Assembly (NCBI GenBank): GCA_013151415.1
Contig: JAADII010000107.1
Span: 1-52,633 of the forward strand
DNA: 52,633 nt
Direction: 5' to 3'
Source of the DNA: Chloroflexota bacterium
GTDB taxonomy: Bacteria; Chloroflexota; Anaerolineae; J102
In this document: in pieces, positions 9,440 through 17,227 of the stretch
Layout: each line of letters begins with the position of its first letter
Numbering within the stretch: position 1 is the stretch's first letter
The notes under the pieces: model-generated
Database searches by the model: none
Seen by the model: only the letters and a program-made list of their open reading frames with translations
What the model was told of the DNA's origin: nothing
Translations under genes and position numbers: made by a program

Positions 9440-9892
9440 TTGAACGTTACGCTTTTATCCTACACCCAACTCGATATGGCCGCGCTGGCCGATAGCCCCA
9501 TCGCGCGCGGCGCGGGAACCATGCAGGAGAATCTCATTGAATATGCAGGCCGGGTGTGCTATCGCTCGGACGCCAAGATGGGCTACAATCCCAAATTCAT
9601 CCACGCCCGCGTGCGCGAAGGCCACGAAGACATCATCGAGCACGTGCGTTTTATTTTCCGCGCCGAGGGCGTGGCCCTGGATGAGACGGTTCTGGCTCTG
9701 GTGCATTTGCCCACGGTCGAGTATACGAACCTGGGCGAGGGGAGGTGGATTTTCAGCATGAACGCCCGCAATGTGCGGGATTTCTGGCGCAATAGCCGCT
9801 CGCAACTGGCCGAGGCCATGATCCGGCTGGCCAACCAAGTGCTGCCATCGGTGTATTTCGATTTGGAGCCTGTGCAGGAGGTGACGAAATGA
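9440..9892 (+). CDS. ThyX-like subunit A (FAD-site half; lacks the RHR signature)
   Basis: The TTG start at 9440 is chosen because AAAGGAG sits 8 nt upstream and the resulting N-terminus ([12 protein letters not shown]) matches that of the next gene; the frame extends further 5' but only into repeats. The 150 residues resemble flavin-dependent thymidylate synthase: CYRS at 40-43, GHED at 61-64 and EH at 67-68 (equivalent to the Thermotoga ThyX GHETPFEH block), then FSMNAR at 105-110. The central segment with RHRx7S is deleted. From memory of the T. maritima structure, the residues kept (His53, Glu58, Asn163, Arg165 equivalents) line the FAD side, while Arg174 is replaced by Ser119. Alone it should not bind dUMP normally. 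It overlaps subunit B by 4 nt (ATGA), implying coupled, roughly equimolar translation. Confidence 0.75.
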   Translation: MNVTLLSYTQLDMAALADSPIARGAGTMQENLIEYAGRVCYRSDAKMGYNPKFIHARVREGHEDIIEHVRFIFRAEGVALDETVLALVHLPTVEYTNLGEGRWIFSMNARNVRDFWRNSRSQLAEAMIRLANQVLPSVYFDLEPVQEVTK

Positions 9893-10407
9893 AGGTGACG
9901 TTGCTCGGTTTCACGCCCATCGACGGCATCCCCGAGCCGGAGAAGCACGGCTCGGCCACGTTCCTCATCGAGGGCGTTTCGCGCACATGCAGTCATCAGA
10001 TCGTGCGGCATCGGCTGGCCTCGTTCAGCCAGGAGTCGCAACGCTATGTGTCGCTGGAAAAGGGCGGCTGGCAGGCCGTGGTCCCGCCGGCCCTGGCCGC
10101 GAACGCCGAAGCCAAAGCGGTGTTGGATGAAGCGTGGGACGATTTGCAGGCGGCCTACGCGCGGCTGCGCGAGTTGGGCATCCGCAAGGAGGACGCGCGT
10201 TTTCTGTTGCCCAATGCGGCCGAGACCAAGCTGGTGATGAGCCTGCATTTCCCCGGTTTGCGCCATTTCTTCTGGTTGCGATTGGACAAGGCCGCGCAGT
10301 GGGAAATTCGCCGCGTCGCGGCCGAGATGTTGCGGTTGGTCTATCCCCTGGCGCCGCAGGTGTTTCAGGATATTTGGGACGTCTACGGCGAGGAGGCGGG
10401 GGGATAG
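9889..10407 (+). CDS. thyX: ThyX-like subunit B (dUMP-site half; lacks the N-terminal block)
   Basis: This 172-residue protein starts at the ATG overlapping subunit A's stop. It has the ThyX signature RHRx7S as Arg40-His41-Arg42 to Ser50, with Gln37 and Arg52 flanking, [13 protein letters not shown] at 102-114 (Arg104) and [11 protein letters not shown] with Arg131. These correspond to the dUMP-binding residues of T. maritima ThyX (Gln75, Arg78, Ser88, Arg90, Arg147, Arg174). The usual N-terminal block with the Cys/Ser-rich strand and the GHxxxxEH motif is absent: the protein goes from [12 protein letters not shown] straight to [15 protein letters not shown]. The Asn-Ala-Arg FAD motif has become His120-Phe121-Pro122. 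It is therefore the mirror image of subunit A and probably pairs with it to make dTMP from dUMP with methylene-tetrahydrofolate and NADPH. Confidence 0.85.
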   Translation: MKVTLLGFTPIDGIPEPEKHGSATFLIEGVSRTCSHQIVRHRLASFSQESQRYVSLEKGGWQAVVPPALAANAEAKAVLDEAWDDLQAAYARLRELGIRKEDARFLLPNAAETKLVMSLHFPGLRHFFWLRLDKAAQWEIRRVAAEMLRLVYPLAPQVFQDIWDVYGEEAGG

Positions 10408-10560
10408 GGGGAGAGGTGGACACGAATTTGGCGAATTATCACGAATTTTTCTTTTTTGGCTATTTCCACCGCATAACACCGATTACCCGCGCATATATAG
10501 CCATTAACCTGCGAGCTGAGTAACTAACACAGCAATCTTGTGCTAGTTTGCCATAATTGC

Positions 10561-10611
10561 CGTGAAACATGCGTGAAACATCGTGAAACATCAATAATTG
10601 GCGTGAAACAT
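10561..10611. repeat. Four direct copies of CGTGAAACAT
   Basis: Exact copies lie at 10561-10570, 10572-10581, 10582-10591 and 10602-10611. The first and last are each preceded by ATAATTG plus one or two bases. There is no hairpin and no spacer regularity like a CRISPR. The clustering resembles protein-binding iterons, but no partner protein is identifiable. Confidence 0.8.
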
Positions 10612-10738
10612 TAATTTTATTGAGAAGAGTGAATTCATCGCAAAGGCGCGGAGGGCGCAGAGAAAATTGTTTGGGGTTGCGCCATGTGCGACTTTCTGGC
10701 GGTCATAGCGAGCCATCTCGCCCTATTTCAGCAAACAA

Positions 10739-10838
10739 AGGGACGAACATGGACGAAAAATAGACCAAGATAGACGATAAAGGGTGGATGTCGCCTCGAT
10801 TTCATGGTCTATCTTCGTCCTATCGTCCTTTGGTCTAC
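10739..10838. repeat. Imperfect hairpin of GACCAA/GACGAT words
   Basis: The left arm (10761-10783) reads TAGACCAAGATAGACGAT and the right arm (10804-10838) carries ATGGTCTATCTTCGTCC and ATCGTCCTTTGGTCTA, so the arms are complementary in overlapping registers. It belongs to the same family as the copies at 33061-33140 and 45870-45920. Confidence 0.65.
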
Positions 10839-11027
10839 TCGTCAAGGGCGAGTTTTCCTACTGACAAACGAAAGGCGTCGATAAGCGGTTATGCGCATTT
10901 TACACAAATTGTATCATTTATTGCAATCATCGTGTTCTGTAGTCATGGCAAAGCCCGCAAGGGCTGAAGCAATCTCCAAAGGGCATGGCGGCCGCGGGTG
11001 AATGTCGCGGAAAACGAGGGTTGGTGT

Positions 11028-11033
11028 TATAAT
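11028..11033 (+). promoter_or_regulatory. Candidate -10 element of the glcDEF promoter
   Basis: A perfect TATAAT lies 118 nt before the glcD ATG. No good -35 hexamer is present at the right distance, so an activator may be needed or the call may be wrong. Confidence 0.4.
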
Positions 11034-11049
11034 GGGCGAACGAAGCGGT

Positions 11050-11150
11050 AGAGGTTAGAGTAGCAGAGGTCAGAACTTCAGATATCAGAGCCATAGATCG
11101 ACCAAACGACCACACGACCAACAGACCAAGCGACTACGCGACTAACAGAG
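11050..11150. repeat. glcD leader built of CAGAG and CGACCAA words
   Basis: From just after the TATAAT to the last base before the ATG, the sequence consists of CAGAG-containing words followed by about seven 7-8 nt words of the type CGACCAAM/CGACTANC. A 20-nt block (11115-11134) is identical, in the same orientation relative to the gene, to 52494-52475 in the leader of the suf-operon regulator. No Shine-Dalgarno site is seen, and the words run directly into the start codon. Confidence 0.75.
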
Positions 11151-12551
11151 ATGCCTGGATCCGCCTTTTTTTCGGCCCTGGAAGAAATTTACCCGCCGGA
11201 GCGGTTGTTGCGCCGGCCGGCCGCGCTTGCCGCCTATGAATCGGACGCGCTGACCGCGTTTCGGGTGCGACCGCTGGCCGTGGTGTTGGCCGAGTCGCAG
11301 CAGGAGGTGATCGATACGGTGCGAGCGTGTTATGAGCACGGGGTTCCGTTCGTGGCGCGGGGGAGCGGGACGAGTCTTTCGGGCGGGTCGTTGCCCATCG
11401 AGGATGGGATCGTGATCGCGCTGAATCGTTTGAATCGGATTTTGCTGGTGGACCCGGCGCGGCGCGTGGCCGTGGTGGAGCCGGGCGTGGCGAATCTGGC
11501 CGTGTCGCAGGCGGCCGAGCCGTTTGGGCTGTATTATGCGCCCGACCCGTCGAGCCAGCCGATTTGCACCATCGGCGGGAATGTGGCGTTCAATTCAGGG
11601 GGCGCGCATTGTCTGAAGTATGGGATGACGACCAACCATGTGTTGGGCTTGAAGGTGGTGTTGCCGGATGGCGAAGTCGTGACGCTGGGCGGGGATAGTC
11701 TGGAAAGCGTGGGCCCGGACCTGGTGGGGTTGTTCGTGGGAAGCGAGGGGCTTTTTGGCATTGCGCTGGAGATCACGCTGCGCCTGTTGCCCAGACCGGC
11801 CTCTTTTCGCACGATTTTGGCCGCTTATCGCAGCATGAAGCAGGCGGGCGAGGCCGTGGCCGCGGTGGTGGACTCGGGTTTGTTGCCGGGCGCGATCGAG
11901 ATGATGGACGCGTTGGCCATCGAAGCGGCCGAGGCGTCGGTGCAGGCCGGGTATCCTGAGGGCGCGGCCGCGGTGTTGATTGTGGAGTTGGAGGGCGAGG
12001 AGGCGCAGGTGGAGGCGGAGTTCAAGACGCTGGTGCAGGTGATCGAGGCCTCGGGCGCGTATGAGGTGCGGGTGGCGCAGGACGTCGCGCAAAGGGCGCG
12101 CATCTGGAAGGGGCGCAAGGGCGCGTTTTCCGCGGTGGGTCGGCTCAGCCCGGATTATGTGGTGCAGGATGGGGTGGTGCCGCGCACGCGCCTGGGCGAG
12201 GCCATGGCGGAGATCGAGCGGTTGAGCAAGGCGTATGGTTTGCGGGTGGCGAATGTGTTTCATGCCGGCGACGGGAATTTGCACCCGCTGATTTTGTATG
12301 ATGGCCGCGAGGAGGGCGCGCTGGAGCGGGCCGAGGCGCTGGCCGCGGAGATTCTGGCCATGTGCATCGATATGGGCGGGTCGATTACGGGCGAGCATGG
12401 CGTGGCCATCGAGAAACGCGCGTTTTTGCCGAAGATGTACGGCGAGGTGGATATGGATGTGATGGTCGAGTTGCGCGAGAGCGTAGACCCGAAGGGGATC
12501 GCGAATCGGGGCAAGATGTTGGAGGTTGGACCTTGGAGGCGGGAAGGATGA
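11151..12551 (+). CDS. glcD: FAD-linked glycolate/D-lactate oxidase subunit GlcD
   Basis: This 466-residue member of the vanillyl-alcohol oxidase (FAD_binding_4) superfamily has its FAD-binding PP loop in [16 protein letters not shown] (about 66-81). [13 protein letters not shown] (about 139-151) is the second flavin contact. The C-terminal cap ends with [13 protein letters not shown] (about 367-379) and [14 protein letters not shown] (about 408-421), both conserved in GlcD. With GlcE and GlcF it oxidises glycolate or D-lactate at the inner face of the membrane and passes electrons to quinone. The start is the ATG at 11151 directly after the repeat-word leader. Its stop overlaps the glcE start (ATGA at 12548). 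Glycolate and D-lactate oxidases of this family cannot be told apart by eye. Confidence 0.93.
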   Translation: MPGSAFFSALEEIYPPERLLRRPAALAAYESDALTAFRVRPLAVVLAESQQEVIDTVRACYEHGVPFVARGSGTSLSGGSLPIEDGIVIALNRLNRILLVDPARRVAVVEPGVANLAVSQAAEPFGLYYAPDPSSQPICTIGGNVAFNSGGAHCLKYGMTTNHVLGLKVVLPDGEVVTLGGDSLESVGPDLVGLFVGSEGLFGIALEITLRLLPRPASFRTILAAYRSMKQAGEAVAAVVDSGLLPGAIEMMDALAIEAAEASVQAGYPEGAAAVLIVELEGEEAQVEAEFKTLVQVIEASGAYEVRVAQDVAQRARIWKGRKGAFSAVGRLSPDYVVQDGVVPRTRLGEAMAEIERLSKAYGLRVANVFHAGDGNLHPLILYDGREEGALERAEALAAEILAMCIDMGGSITGEHGVAIEKRAFLPKMYGEVDMDVMVELRESVDPKGIANRGKMLEVGPWRREG

Positions 12552-13669
12552 TTCATTGCCGGACCATCGAGGAGGTGCAAGAGGCGGTGCAGGCGCATCG
12601 GTGGGTGCGGTTGTGCGGCCGCGGGAGCAAGCCGGCGCTGTTTGGCGGCGCGTCGCCCGATGCCGAGACGGTTTGTCTGTCGGGTTTGGTGGGGGTGGAG
12701 CGTTATGATCCGGCCGAGTATGTGTTCACCGCGCAGGCCGGAACGCCGTTGCAGGTGATCGAGGCGATGCTGGCCGAGGAGGGCCAGTATTTGCCGGTGG
12801 ATGCGATGTTCGTGGAGCGGGGCGGAAGTTTGGGCGGTTTGGTGGCCGCGAATCTGGCCGGGCCGGGCCGGTATCGATATGGCGGGGTGCGAGATTTTCT
12901 ACTGGGCGCGCGGTTTGTGGATGGCCGGGGCCGGTTGGTGCGCGGGGGCGGTCGCGTGGTGAAGAATGCGGCGGGGTTTGATCTGGCGCGGTTGATGGTG
13001 GGAAGCATGGGGTTGTTGGCCGCGCTGGTGGAGGTTTCGTTCAAGGTGTTCCCCAGACCGGAGGCGTATGGCTCGGTGAGGGCGCGGTATGATGGTTTGA
13101 AAGGGGCGCTGGCGGCCATGGAGAGGTTGTCGCGGGCGCAGTTCGATATCGATGCGCTGGATCTGGCGCCGGAGGGGTTTCCCTCGGGCCGAACATGGCT
13201 GTGGGCGCGGATGGGAGGTCGGGAGGAGGCGCTGGCCGCGCGGCTGGCGGCGTTTTTGCAGGCGTTGGAGGAGGGGCCGGCCGAGGTGGATGTGGCGTGG
13301 GATGAGGAGGAGGCGCGGTTCTGGCGCGATGCGCGAGAGTTGGCGTGGGTCGAGGAGGGGGAGACGGTGGTGAAGGTTCCGCTGACCCCCAAGCAGGCGT
13401 TGAGGTTGGAGAGGGGCTTTGCGGAGGCGGAATCCTGCGCTCCCCTGGGCGTGCGTTATGGCGTCGCGGGAAATGTGGCGTGGCTGCGATTCGGTCATCT
13501 CCCCAAGGAGAAGATGGTGGAGCTGGATGAGAGGTTGGCCGCGATGGGGCTGGCCGGGCTGGTGGTGATGGGTGAGCCAGGCGTGCGTTGGCTGGGCGAG
13601 CAGGGGTGGCGGAATGTGTTTTTCGACCGCGTGAAGGCGGTTCTGGACCCGGAAGGACGGTTTGTGTAG
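12548..13669 (+). CDS. glcE: FAD-binding glycolate oxidase subunit GlcE
   Basis: This 373-residue, shorter FAD_binding_4 paralogue of GlcD begins at the ATG overlapping the glcD stop; longer in-frame starts inside glcD are not needed. The N-terminal half shows [14 protein letters not shown] (about 21-34), then [23 protein letters not shown] (about 94-116) and [20 protein letters not shown] (about 139-158), which are the flavin-binding landmarks of GlcE. The C-terminal half is degenerate relative to GlcD, as usual for this subunit. It forms a complex with GlcD and the iron-sulfur protein GlcF, and the three genes are tightly packed (overlap, then a 2-nt gap), as expected for one operon. Confidence 0.92.
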   Translation: MIHCRTIEEVQEAVQAHRWVRLCGRGSKPALFGGASPDAETVCLSGLVGVERYDPAEYVFTAQAGTPLQVIEAMLAEEGQYLPVDAMFVERGGSLGGLVAANLAGPGRYRYGGVRDFLLGARFVDGRGRLVRGGGRVVKNAAGFDLARLMVGSMGLLAALVEVSFKVFPRPEAYGSVRARYDGLKGALAAMERLSRAQFDIDALDLAPEGFPSGRTWLWARMGGREEALAARLAAFLQALEEGPAEVDVAWDEEEARFWRDARELAWVEEGETVVKVPLTPKQALRLERGFAEAESCAPLGVRYGVAGNVAWLRFGHLPKEKMVELDERLAAMGLAGLVVMGEPGVRWLGEQGWRNVFFDRVKAVLDPEGRFV

Positions 13670-13671
13670 CG

Positions 13672-14949
13672 ATGCAGCATTCGATTTCTGCGGAGAAGTT
13701 CGGCGCTCGAGGCGAGGCCATGGCCGCGGCCGTGGAGGCGTGCGTGCATTGCGGTTTTTGTCTGGCCGCGTGTCCGACATACGCGATTTTGCAGGAGGAG
13801 ATGGATTCGCCGCGCGGGCGGATTTTTTTGATGAAGGATGTGTTGGAGGGCGCGCTGGATTTGGAGGAGGCGTTGGAGTATGTGGATCGGTGTTTGGGGT
13901 GTCTGGCGTGTGTGAGCGCGTGCCCGTCGGGGGTGGAGTATGGGGCGTTGTTGATGCCGTTCCGGGCGTGGGCCGAGGGCGAGAGGTCGCGCGGGGCGAT
14001 GGAGGGGTTGGCGCGGCGGTTGGTGCACGAGACGTTGCCGCATCCGGCGCGTTTTCGCGCGGCCGCGCGGCTGGGGCGGTTGGCGCGACCGTTGCAGGGC
14101 CTGGCCCCGCGAGCGTTCGAGGGCATGTTGGCGCTGGCTCCCGACGCGTTGCCCGAGCCGCGGCCTTTGCCGGAGGTTTTTCCCGCGCAGGGGCGACGCC
14201 GGGCGCGGGTGGCGCTGCTGGCGGGATGCGTGCAGCAGGTTTTGCGCCCCGAGATCAATTGGGCCACGTTGCGGGTGCTGGCGCGCAATGGGGTGGAGGT
14301 GGTGATCCCGCGCGAGCAGGGGTGTTGCGGCGCGCTGGCCATGCACGATGGCGAGGAGGCGCGGGCGTTGGCGCTGGCCCGGCGTCAGATTTCGGTTTTT
14401 CCCGATGATGTGGATGCGGTGGTGGTGAATGCCGCGGGCTGCGGTTCAGGGATGAAGGAGTACCCGTTGTTGTTCAGGGGGATGCCGGAGGAGGAGGCCG
14501 CGCGGGCGTTGGCGAGGAAGGTGGTGGATGTGAGTGTGTTTTTGGATGAGCTGGGTCTGGTGGAGCCGCGCGGGTTGCCGGAGCCGTTGCGGGTGGCGTA
14601 TCATGATGCGTGCCATCTGGCCCATGCGCAGGGTGTGCGCGAGGCGCCGCGGCGTTTGTTGCGGGCCATCCCCAATGTGACATTGGTGGAGCTCGGCGAT
14701 GATTTGTGTTGCGGGTCTGCGGGGTCGTATAGTTTGGAGCAGCCGGAGATGGCGCGTGCGCTGGGCGAGCGCAAGGCGCGGCGCGTGTTGGACGCGGCCC
14801 CAGACGCGCTGGCCACGGGCAATATCGGCTGTCTGGTGCAGATCGAGATGAGTCTGGCGCGGTTGGGCGGCCGCGCGGCCGTGGTGCATACGGTGGAGTT
14901 GTTGGATTGGGCGTATGGAGGGATGGACGCTGGGACGAAGAGACCGTAG
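13672..14949 (+). CDS. glcF: Glycolate oxidase iron-sulfur subunit GlcF
   Basis: This 425-residue protein starts at the ATG 2 nt after glcE. It has two ferredoxin-type 4Fe-4S motifs, [12 protein letters not shown] (about 24-35) and [12 protein letters not shown] (about 75-86). Two CCG domains follow, with GCCGALA after [13 protein letters not shown] in the first half and DACHLAH plus LCCGSAGSY in the second. These cysteines ligate the additional cluster of the LutA/GlcF/HdrB family. It relays electrons from the GlcD flavin to the membrane quinone pool, and no membrane anchor is evident. A large antisense frame over this gene is a codon-bias shadow. Confidence 0.93.
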   Translation: MQHSISAEKFGARGEAMAAAVEACVHCGFCLAACPTYAILQEEMDSPRGRIFLMKDVLEGALDLEEALEYVDRCLGCLACVSACPSGVEYGALLMPFRAWAEGERSRGAMEGLARRLVHETLPHPARFRAAARLGRLARPLQGLAPRAFEGMLALAPDALPEPRPLPEVFPAQGRRRARVALLAGCVQQVLRPEINWATLRVLARNGVEVVIPREQGCCGALAMHDGEEARALALARRQISVFPDDVDAVVVNAAGCGSGMKEYPLLFRGMPEEEAARALARKVVDVSVFLDELGLVEPRGLPEPLRVAYHDACHLAHAQGVREAPRRLLRAIPNVTLVELGDDLCCGSAGSYSLEQPEMARALGERKARRVLDAAPDALATGNIGCLVQIEMSLARLGGRAAVVHTVELLDWAYGGMDAGTKRP

Positions 14950-15003
14950 GACGATTTTCGGTTTTGCCCATCCACGTCAAGAAGTATGGGAGGAGCCAGG
15001 ATC

Positions 15004-15216
15004 ATGAAGGTTATCTATGATCAAGAAACAGACGCTTTGACCGTGATTTTCGCGGATACGCCTGTGGATGAAAGCGATGAAGACAAACCAGGCGTGATTC
15101 TGGATTACGACAAGCAGGGTAATCTGGTGTCGCTAGAGATTCTCGACGCCTCTCGTCGGGTCGGTTCGCCCACGCAAATTGAGTATCAGGTGCGGGCGGC
15201 TGGCGTTTCTTTTTGA
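15004..15216 (+). CDS. DUF2283 family protein
   Basis: This 70-residue protein has the signature of DUF2283: an N-terminal MKVIYDQETDALTVIF, a central acidic turn, GVILDYDKQGNLVSLEILDAS and an Ala/Arg-rich end. The family is small, cytosolic, of unknown role and common in Chloroflexota and cyanobacteria, sometimes near toxin-antitoxin loci. The ATG at 15004 is preferred over 14986 because GGAGGAG ends 9 nt upstream. It lies 54 nt after glcF on the same strand and may be cotranscribed, but a functional link is not implied. Confidence 0.8.
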   Translation: MKVIYDQETDALTVIFADTPVDESDEDKPGVILDYDKQGNLVSLEILDASRRVGSPTQIEYQVRAAGVSF

Positions 15217-15269
15217 CGCAGCGGTTTCGGCCCGCCCACGCCCGGAACGCCGCGGGCCGGTTCACATGG

Positions 15270-15287
15270 AAGGGCCTATCGGCCCTT
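15270..15287. terminator. Hairpin after the DUF2283 gene
   Basis: AAGGGCC (15270-15276), a TATC loop and GGCCCTT (15281-15287) form a perfect 7-bp stem between convergent genes. There is no T-run after it, so it may be a weak or factor-assisted terminator. Confidence 0.5.
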
Positions 15288-15329
15288 GAGCGTGGCGCGT
15301 GCGAGCAGCCCGAAAGGGTTTCCAGTTGG

Positions 15330-15357
15330 TGGCCGGGCGGTTTTCAACCCCCGGCCA
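15330..15357. terminator. Hairpin abutting the end of the Yip1-like gene
   Basis: TGGCCGGG (15330-15337) and CCCGGCCA (15350-15357) form an 8-bp stem with a T-rich loop, immediately beyond the minus-strand stop at 15359. It is a plausible terminator for the minus-strand transcript. Confidence 0.5.
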
Positions 15358-15358
15358 C

Positions 15359-16162
15359 TTAAGAGGGCGAGGACAGAATGGAGAAGAAGATAAGCGCGGT
15401 GAAAAGCGCGGTGAGAAATCCCATAAGCAGCAGGAATGCGATGTAAGGCGACAAAACCGCAAGCACCGCGCGGCCGCGGGTGAGTTGATGGCTCGTCTCC
15501 ACCACCTTGACATGCATGACCAGGCCCCAAATGCTGCCGAGCAGAGCCAAAAGACCGCCGAAGCAGGGGATGAATGCAAACGCGGTCAGAAGATGGGGAA
15601 TAACCGTGAGCGCAGATGCGTTTAGATAAGCCATGAGCGTTCCCCGACCGCCCAACAGTCGCGCGAAGAGCATGATCCAGATGGCCAGGCCCAACCATTT
15701 TGCAAGCAGCGCAAAGGGCGAAGAGAGCCATCCGCCCAGCCAAATGAATAGCCGGTTGAAAAAGGGCGGCAATGGCGTGGGAAGTTCACTGATCTGCTGG
15801 ATGAGCGGGATCATGCCTCCGAGCATCTGCACATAAATATCGAACAATTGCTCCATTTCGGGCGTTGGCGGACTACCAAACTGCCGCATCATGTCCAGGC
15901 TTTGCTCGATTTCGGCGATATCCGCTTCGGTGAGTGCAACCGGGGCCCGAAAAAGCGCAGGTAGGCTAATGAACGCCTGCACCACGCCGATGAACAGACC
16001 CACTGCAAGGACAATGAGCACGCCGCGGCGTATGGAGGGTTTTCCCGAAACCATATTTTGGTAAGGCTCCGGCTTGAGCGCCACCGCGTCGCGAGCCAGG
16101 GAAAGCGCAATCGAAGCCTGAGAGGGCGAAGGAGCCGAGGGGGAGGTGGATGTCTGATTCAT
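15359..16162 (-). CDS. Yip1-like polytopic membrane protein (copy 1)
   Basis: This 267-residue protein starts at ATG 16162, where GAGGTG sits 7 nt upstream; a longer frame to 16306 has no ribosome site. A Ser/Pro-rich cytosolic N-terminus (1-45) is followed by a first membrane span (about 48-68). Next comes an extracytoplasmic acidic stretch containing TEADIAEIEQSL (about 80-91), then four to five hydrophobic segments (about 135-267). The arrangement, and the pattern of short helices with Gly-rich turns, match bacterial proteins of the Yip1/DUF1282 membrane clan. No function is established for the bacterial members. The next gene upstream (16322-17038) encodes a related protein, so this looks like a tandem duplication. 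Confidence 0.65.
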   Translation of the reverse strand: MNQTSTSPSAPSPSQASIALSLARDAVALKPEPYQNMVSGKPSIRRGVLIVLAVGLFIGVVQAFISLPALFRAPVALTEADIAEIEQSLDMMRQFGSPPTPEMEQLFDIYVQMLGGMIPLIQQISELPTPLPPFFNRLFIWLGGWLSSPFALLAKWLGLAIWIMLFARLLGGRGTLMAYLNASALTVIPHLLTAFAFIPCFGGLLALLGSIWGLVMHVKVVETSHQLTRGRAVLAVLSPYIAFLLLMGFLTALFTALIFFSILSSPS

Positions 16163-16321
16163 GGTTTTGCACCTCAAGTGAAACGGTGGACAATGAATTA
16201 TCGACGGTGATCTTTCATGGTAAAAATTCGTTTGGCCTTGCTTCAGGTCCATAGGGCTTGGGACGCTGACTCGCAGCACTACATGCGCAAGGCCATGCAT
16301 TCTCACGTGGAAATGCAGCCT

Positions 16322-17038
16322 CTACATCGACGCGGATACAACAGAGAACAGAAGGAAGAAGGCGAGCATAGAGAAGGCGAAGGCGAAGAGAGCGAGCGCG
16401 ATGGAGGGCGCAAAGAGCGCGATCAGGACGCGCGGCCAGGTGAGATTTTCATGCACCCGGCGCAGGGCCACGTATCGGGTGAGCAGCATCCAGGTTCCCA
16501 CTCCGGCAATGGTGATGTAAGGAATAAAGCCCAAGATATGAAGCAACGCCGGAGCCGACGCCAAGGCTGTGGCGGCCAGTGTTTGTCCAAAACCGCCCTC
16601 GCCGCCGAGCGCTTTGGCCACCAGGTGCGCGATCACCGCGAACCAGAGCCAACCCATGATCAGCCCTAGCGGCGTAAGGATGAGCGCGCCAAACCACTGC
16701 ACGGGCCGCGGCCAAAAGAATCCGGCGATGCGCCATCCCATATCCCATTGTTGGCGAAAGATTTCCGCAGCCTGTGGGTCGCGCATCAATTCTTGGAACC
16801 ACGGCATGGCCTGCAGGCCGTTCAGGACGGTGCTCTCGAGTTGGGCCAGGTCGGGCGTGACGCCCCATTTCAAGATGCCGCCAACGAACGCCGCCGCGGC
16901 CACGGCCAGGCCGATGATCAACACCAAAAACAATCCCTCTACGAAGCCATTTTCTGCGTCCGCGGCCTCGTCGTACGCGTTCGGCTCTAGAAACAAGCCG
17001 CGTTGCAAAAGATTGAACGAATCGATTAGTGCGGTCAT
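16322..17038 (-). CDS. Yip1-like polytopic membrane protein (copy 2)
   Basis: This 238-residue protein starts at ATG 17038 with GGAGG 7 nt upstream. Like its neighbour it has a first span (about 34-58), a loop with an acidic helical section (TPDLAQLESTVL and ELMRDPQAAEIF) and a cluster of four further spans (about 110-238). The third includes GGFGQTLAATALASAPALLHILGFIP, the best Yip1-like stretch. It is 159 nt upstream of copy 1 on the same strand and probably forms an operon with it. The proteins differ mostly in the N-terminal tail and loop. They may assemble together, but this is inference. Confidence 0.65.
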   Translation of the reverse strand: MTALIDSFNLLQRGLFLEPNAYDEAADAENGFVEGLFLVLIIGLAVAAAAFVGGILKWGVTPDLAQLESTVLNGLQAMPWFQELMRDPQAAEIFRQQWDMGWRIAGFFWPRPVQWFGALILTPLGLIMGWLWFAVIAHLVAKALGGEGGFGQTLAATALASAPALLHILGFIPYITIAGVGTWMLLTRYVALRRVHENLTWPRVLIALFAPSIALALFAFAFSMLAFFLLFSVVSASM

Positions 17039-17227
17039 GGCGTTTCCTCCATTTTATGACGCAATGTCGACCAAGATGATCAAAGAGCGATCAGTGGATG
17101 GATTCGTTTTTGCTTTGTTGGGTTTGGGTTGGCTGAGCGCGGAGCGATGCGTCTGCATCTCGGCATATTCGCCCCTTGGAGATCCAACCATTCGAGCGCT
17201 GAAAGGCCGATCGCCGGCGCTTCGCCA

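Larger units (their letters stand above)
10408..11150. other. 743-nt intergenic mosaic of repeat words
   Basis: No gene is visible. In order it holds CACGAATT-type words (10424-10450), four CGTGAAACAT direct repeats (10561-10611), a CGCAAAGGCGCGGAGG-type tract (about 10638-10660), a GACCAA/GACGAT hairpin (10739-10838), an AT-rich stretch with TTTACA-17-TGCAAT (10899-10927) that could be a weak promoter, a small AGCCC/GGGCT hairpin (10951-10964) and the glcD promoter/leader. Confidence 0.7.

Noticed and set aside
9440-10407. A single thyX gene split by a frameshift or premature stop.
   Set aside because: Each half has its own paralogous N-terminus, its own start and partly overlapping homologous C-terminal regions, so no single-base repair gives one normal ThyX.
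10561-10611. A CRISPR array.
   Set aside because: The repeats are only 10 nt, nearly contiguous and without spacers of even length, and no cas genes are nearby.
13495-14346. A long minus-strand frame (283 codons) opposite glcF, and similar long antisense frames over glcD, glcE and coxA.
   Set aside because: They are low-complexity Arg/Pro/Ser/His-rich translations created by codon bias of the strongly supported plus-strand genes.
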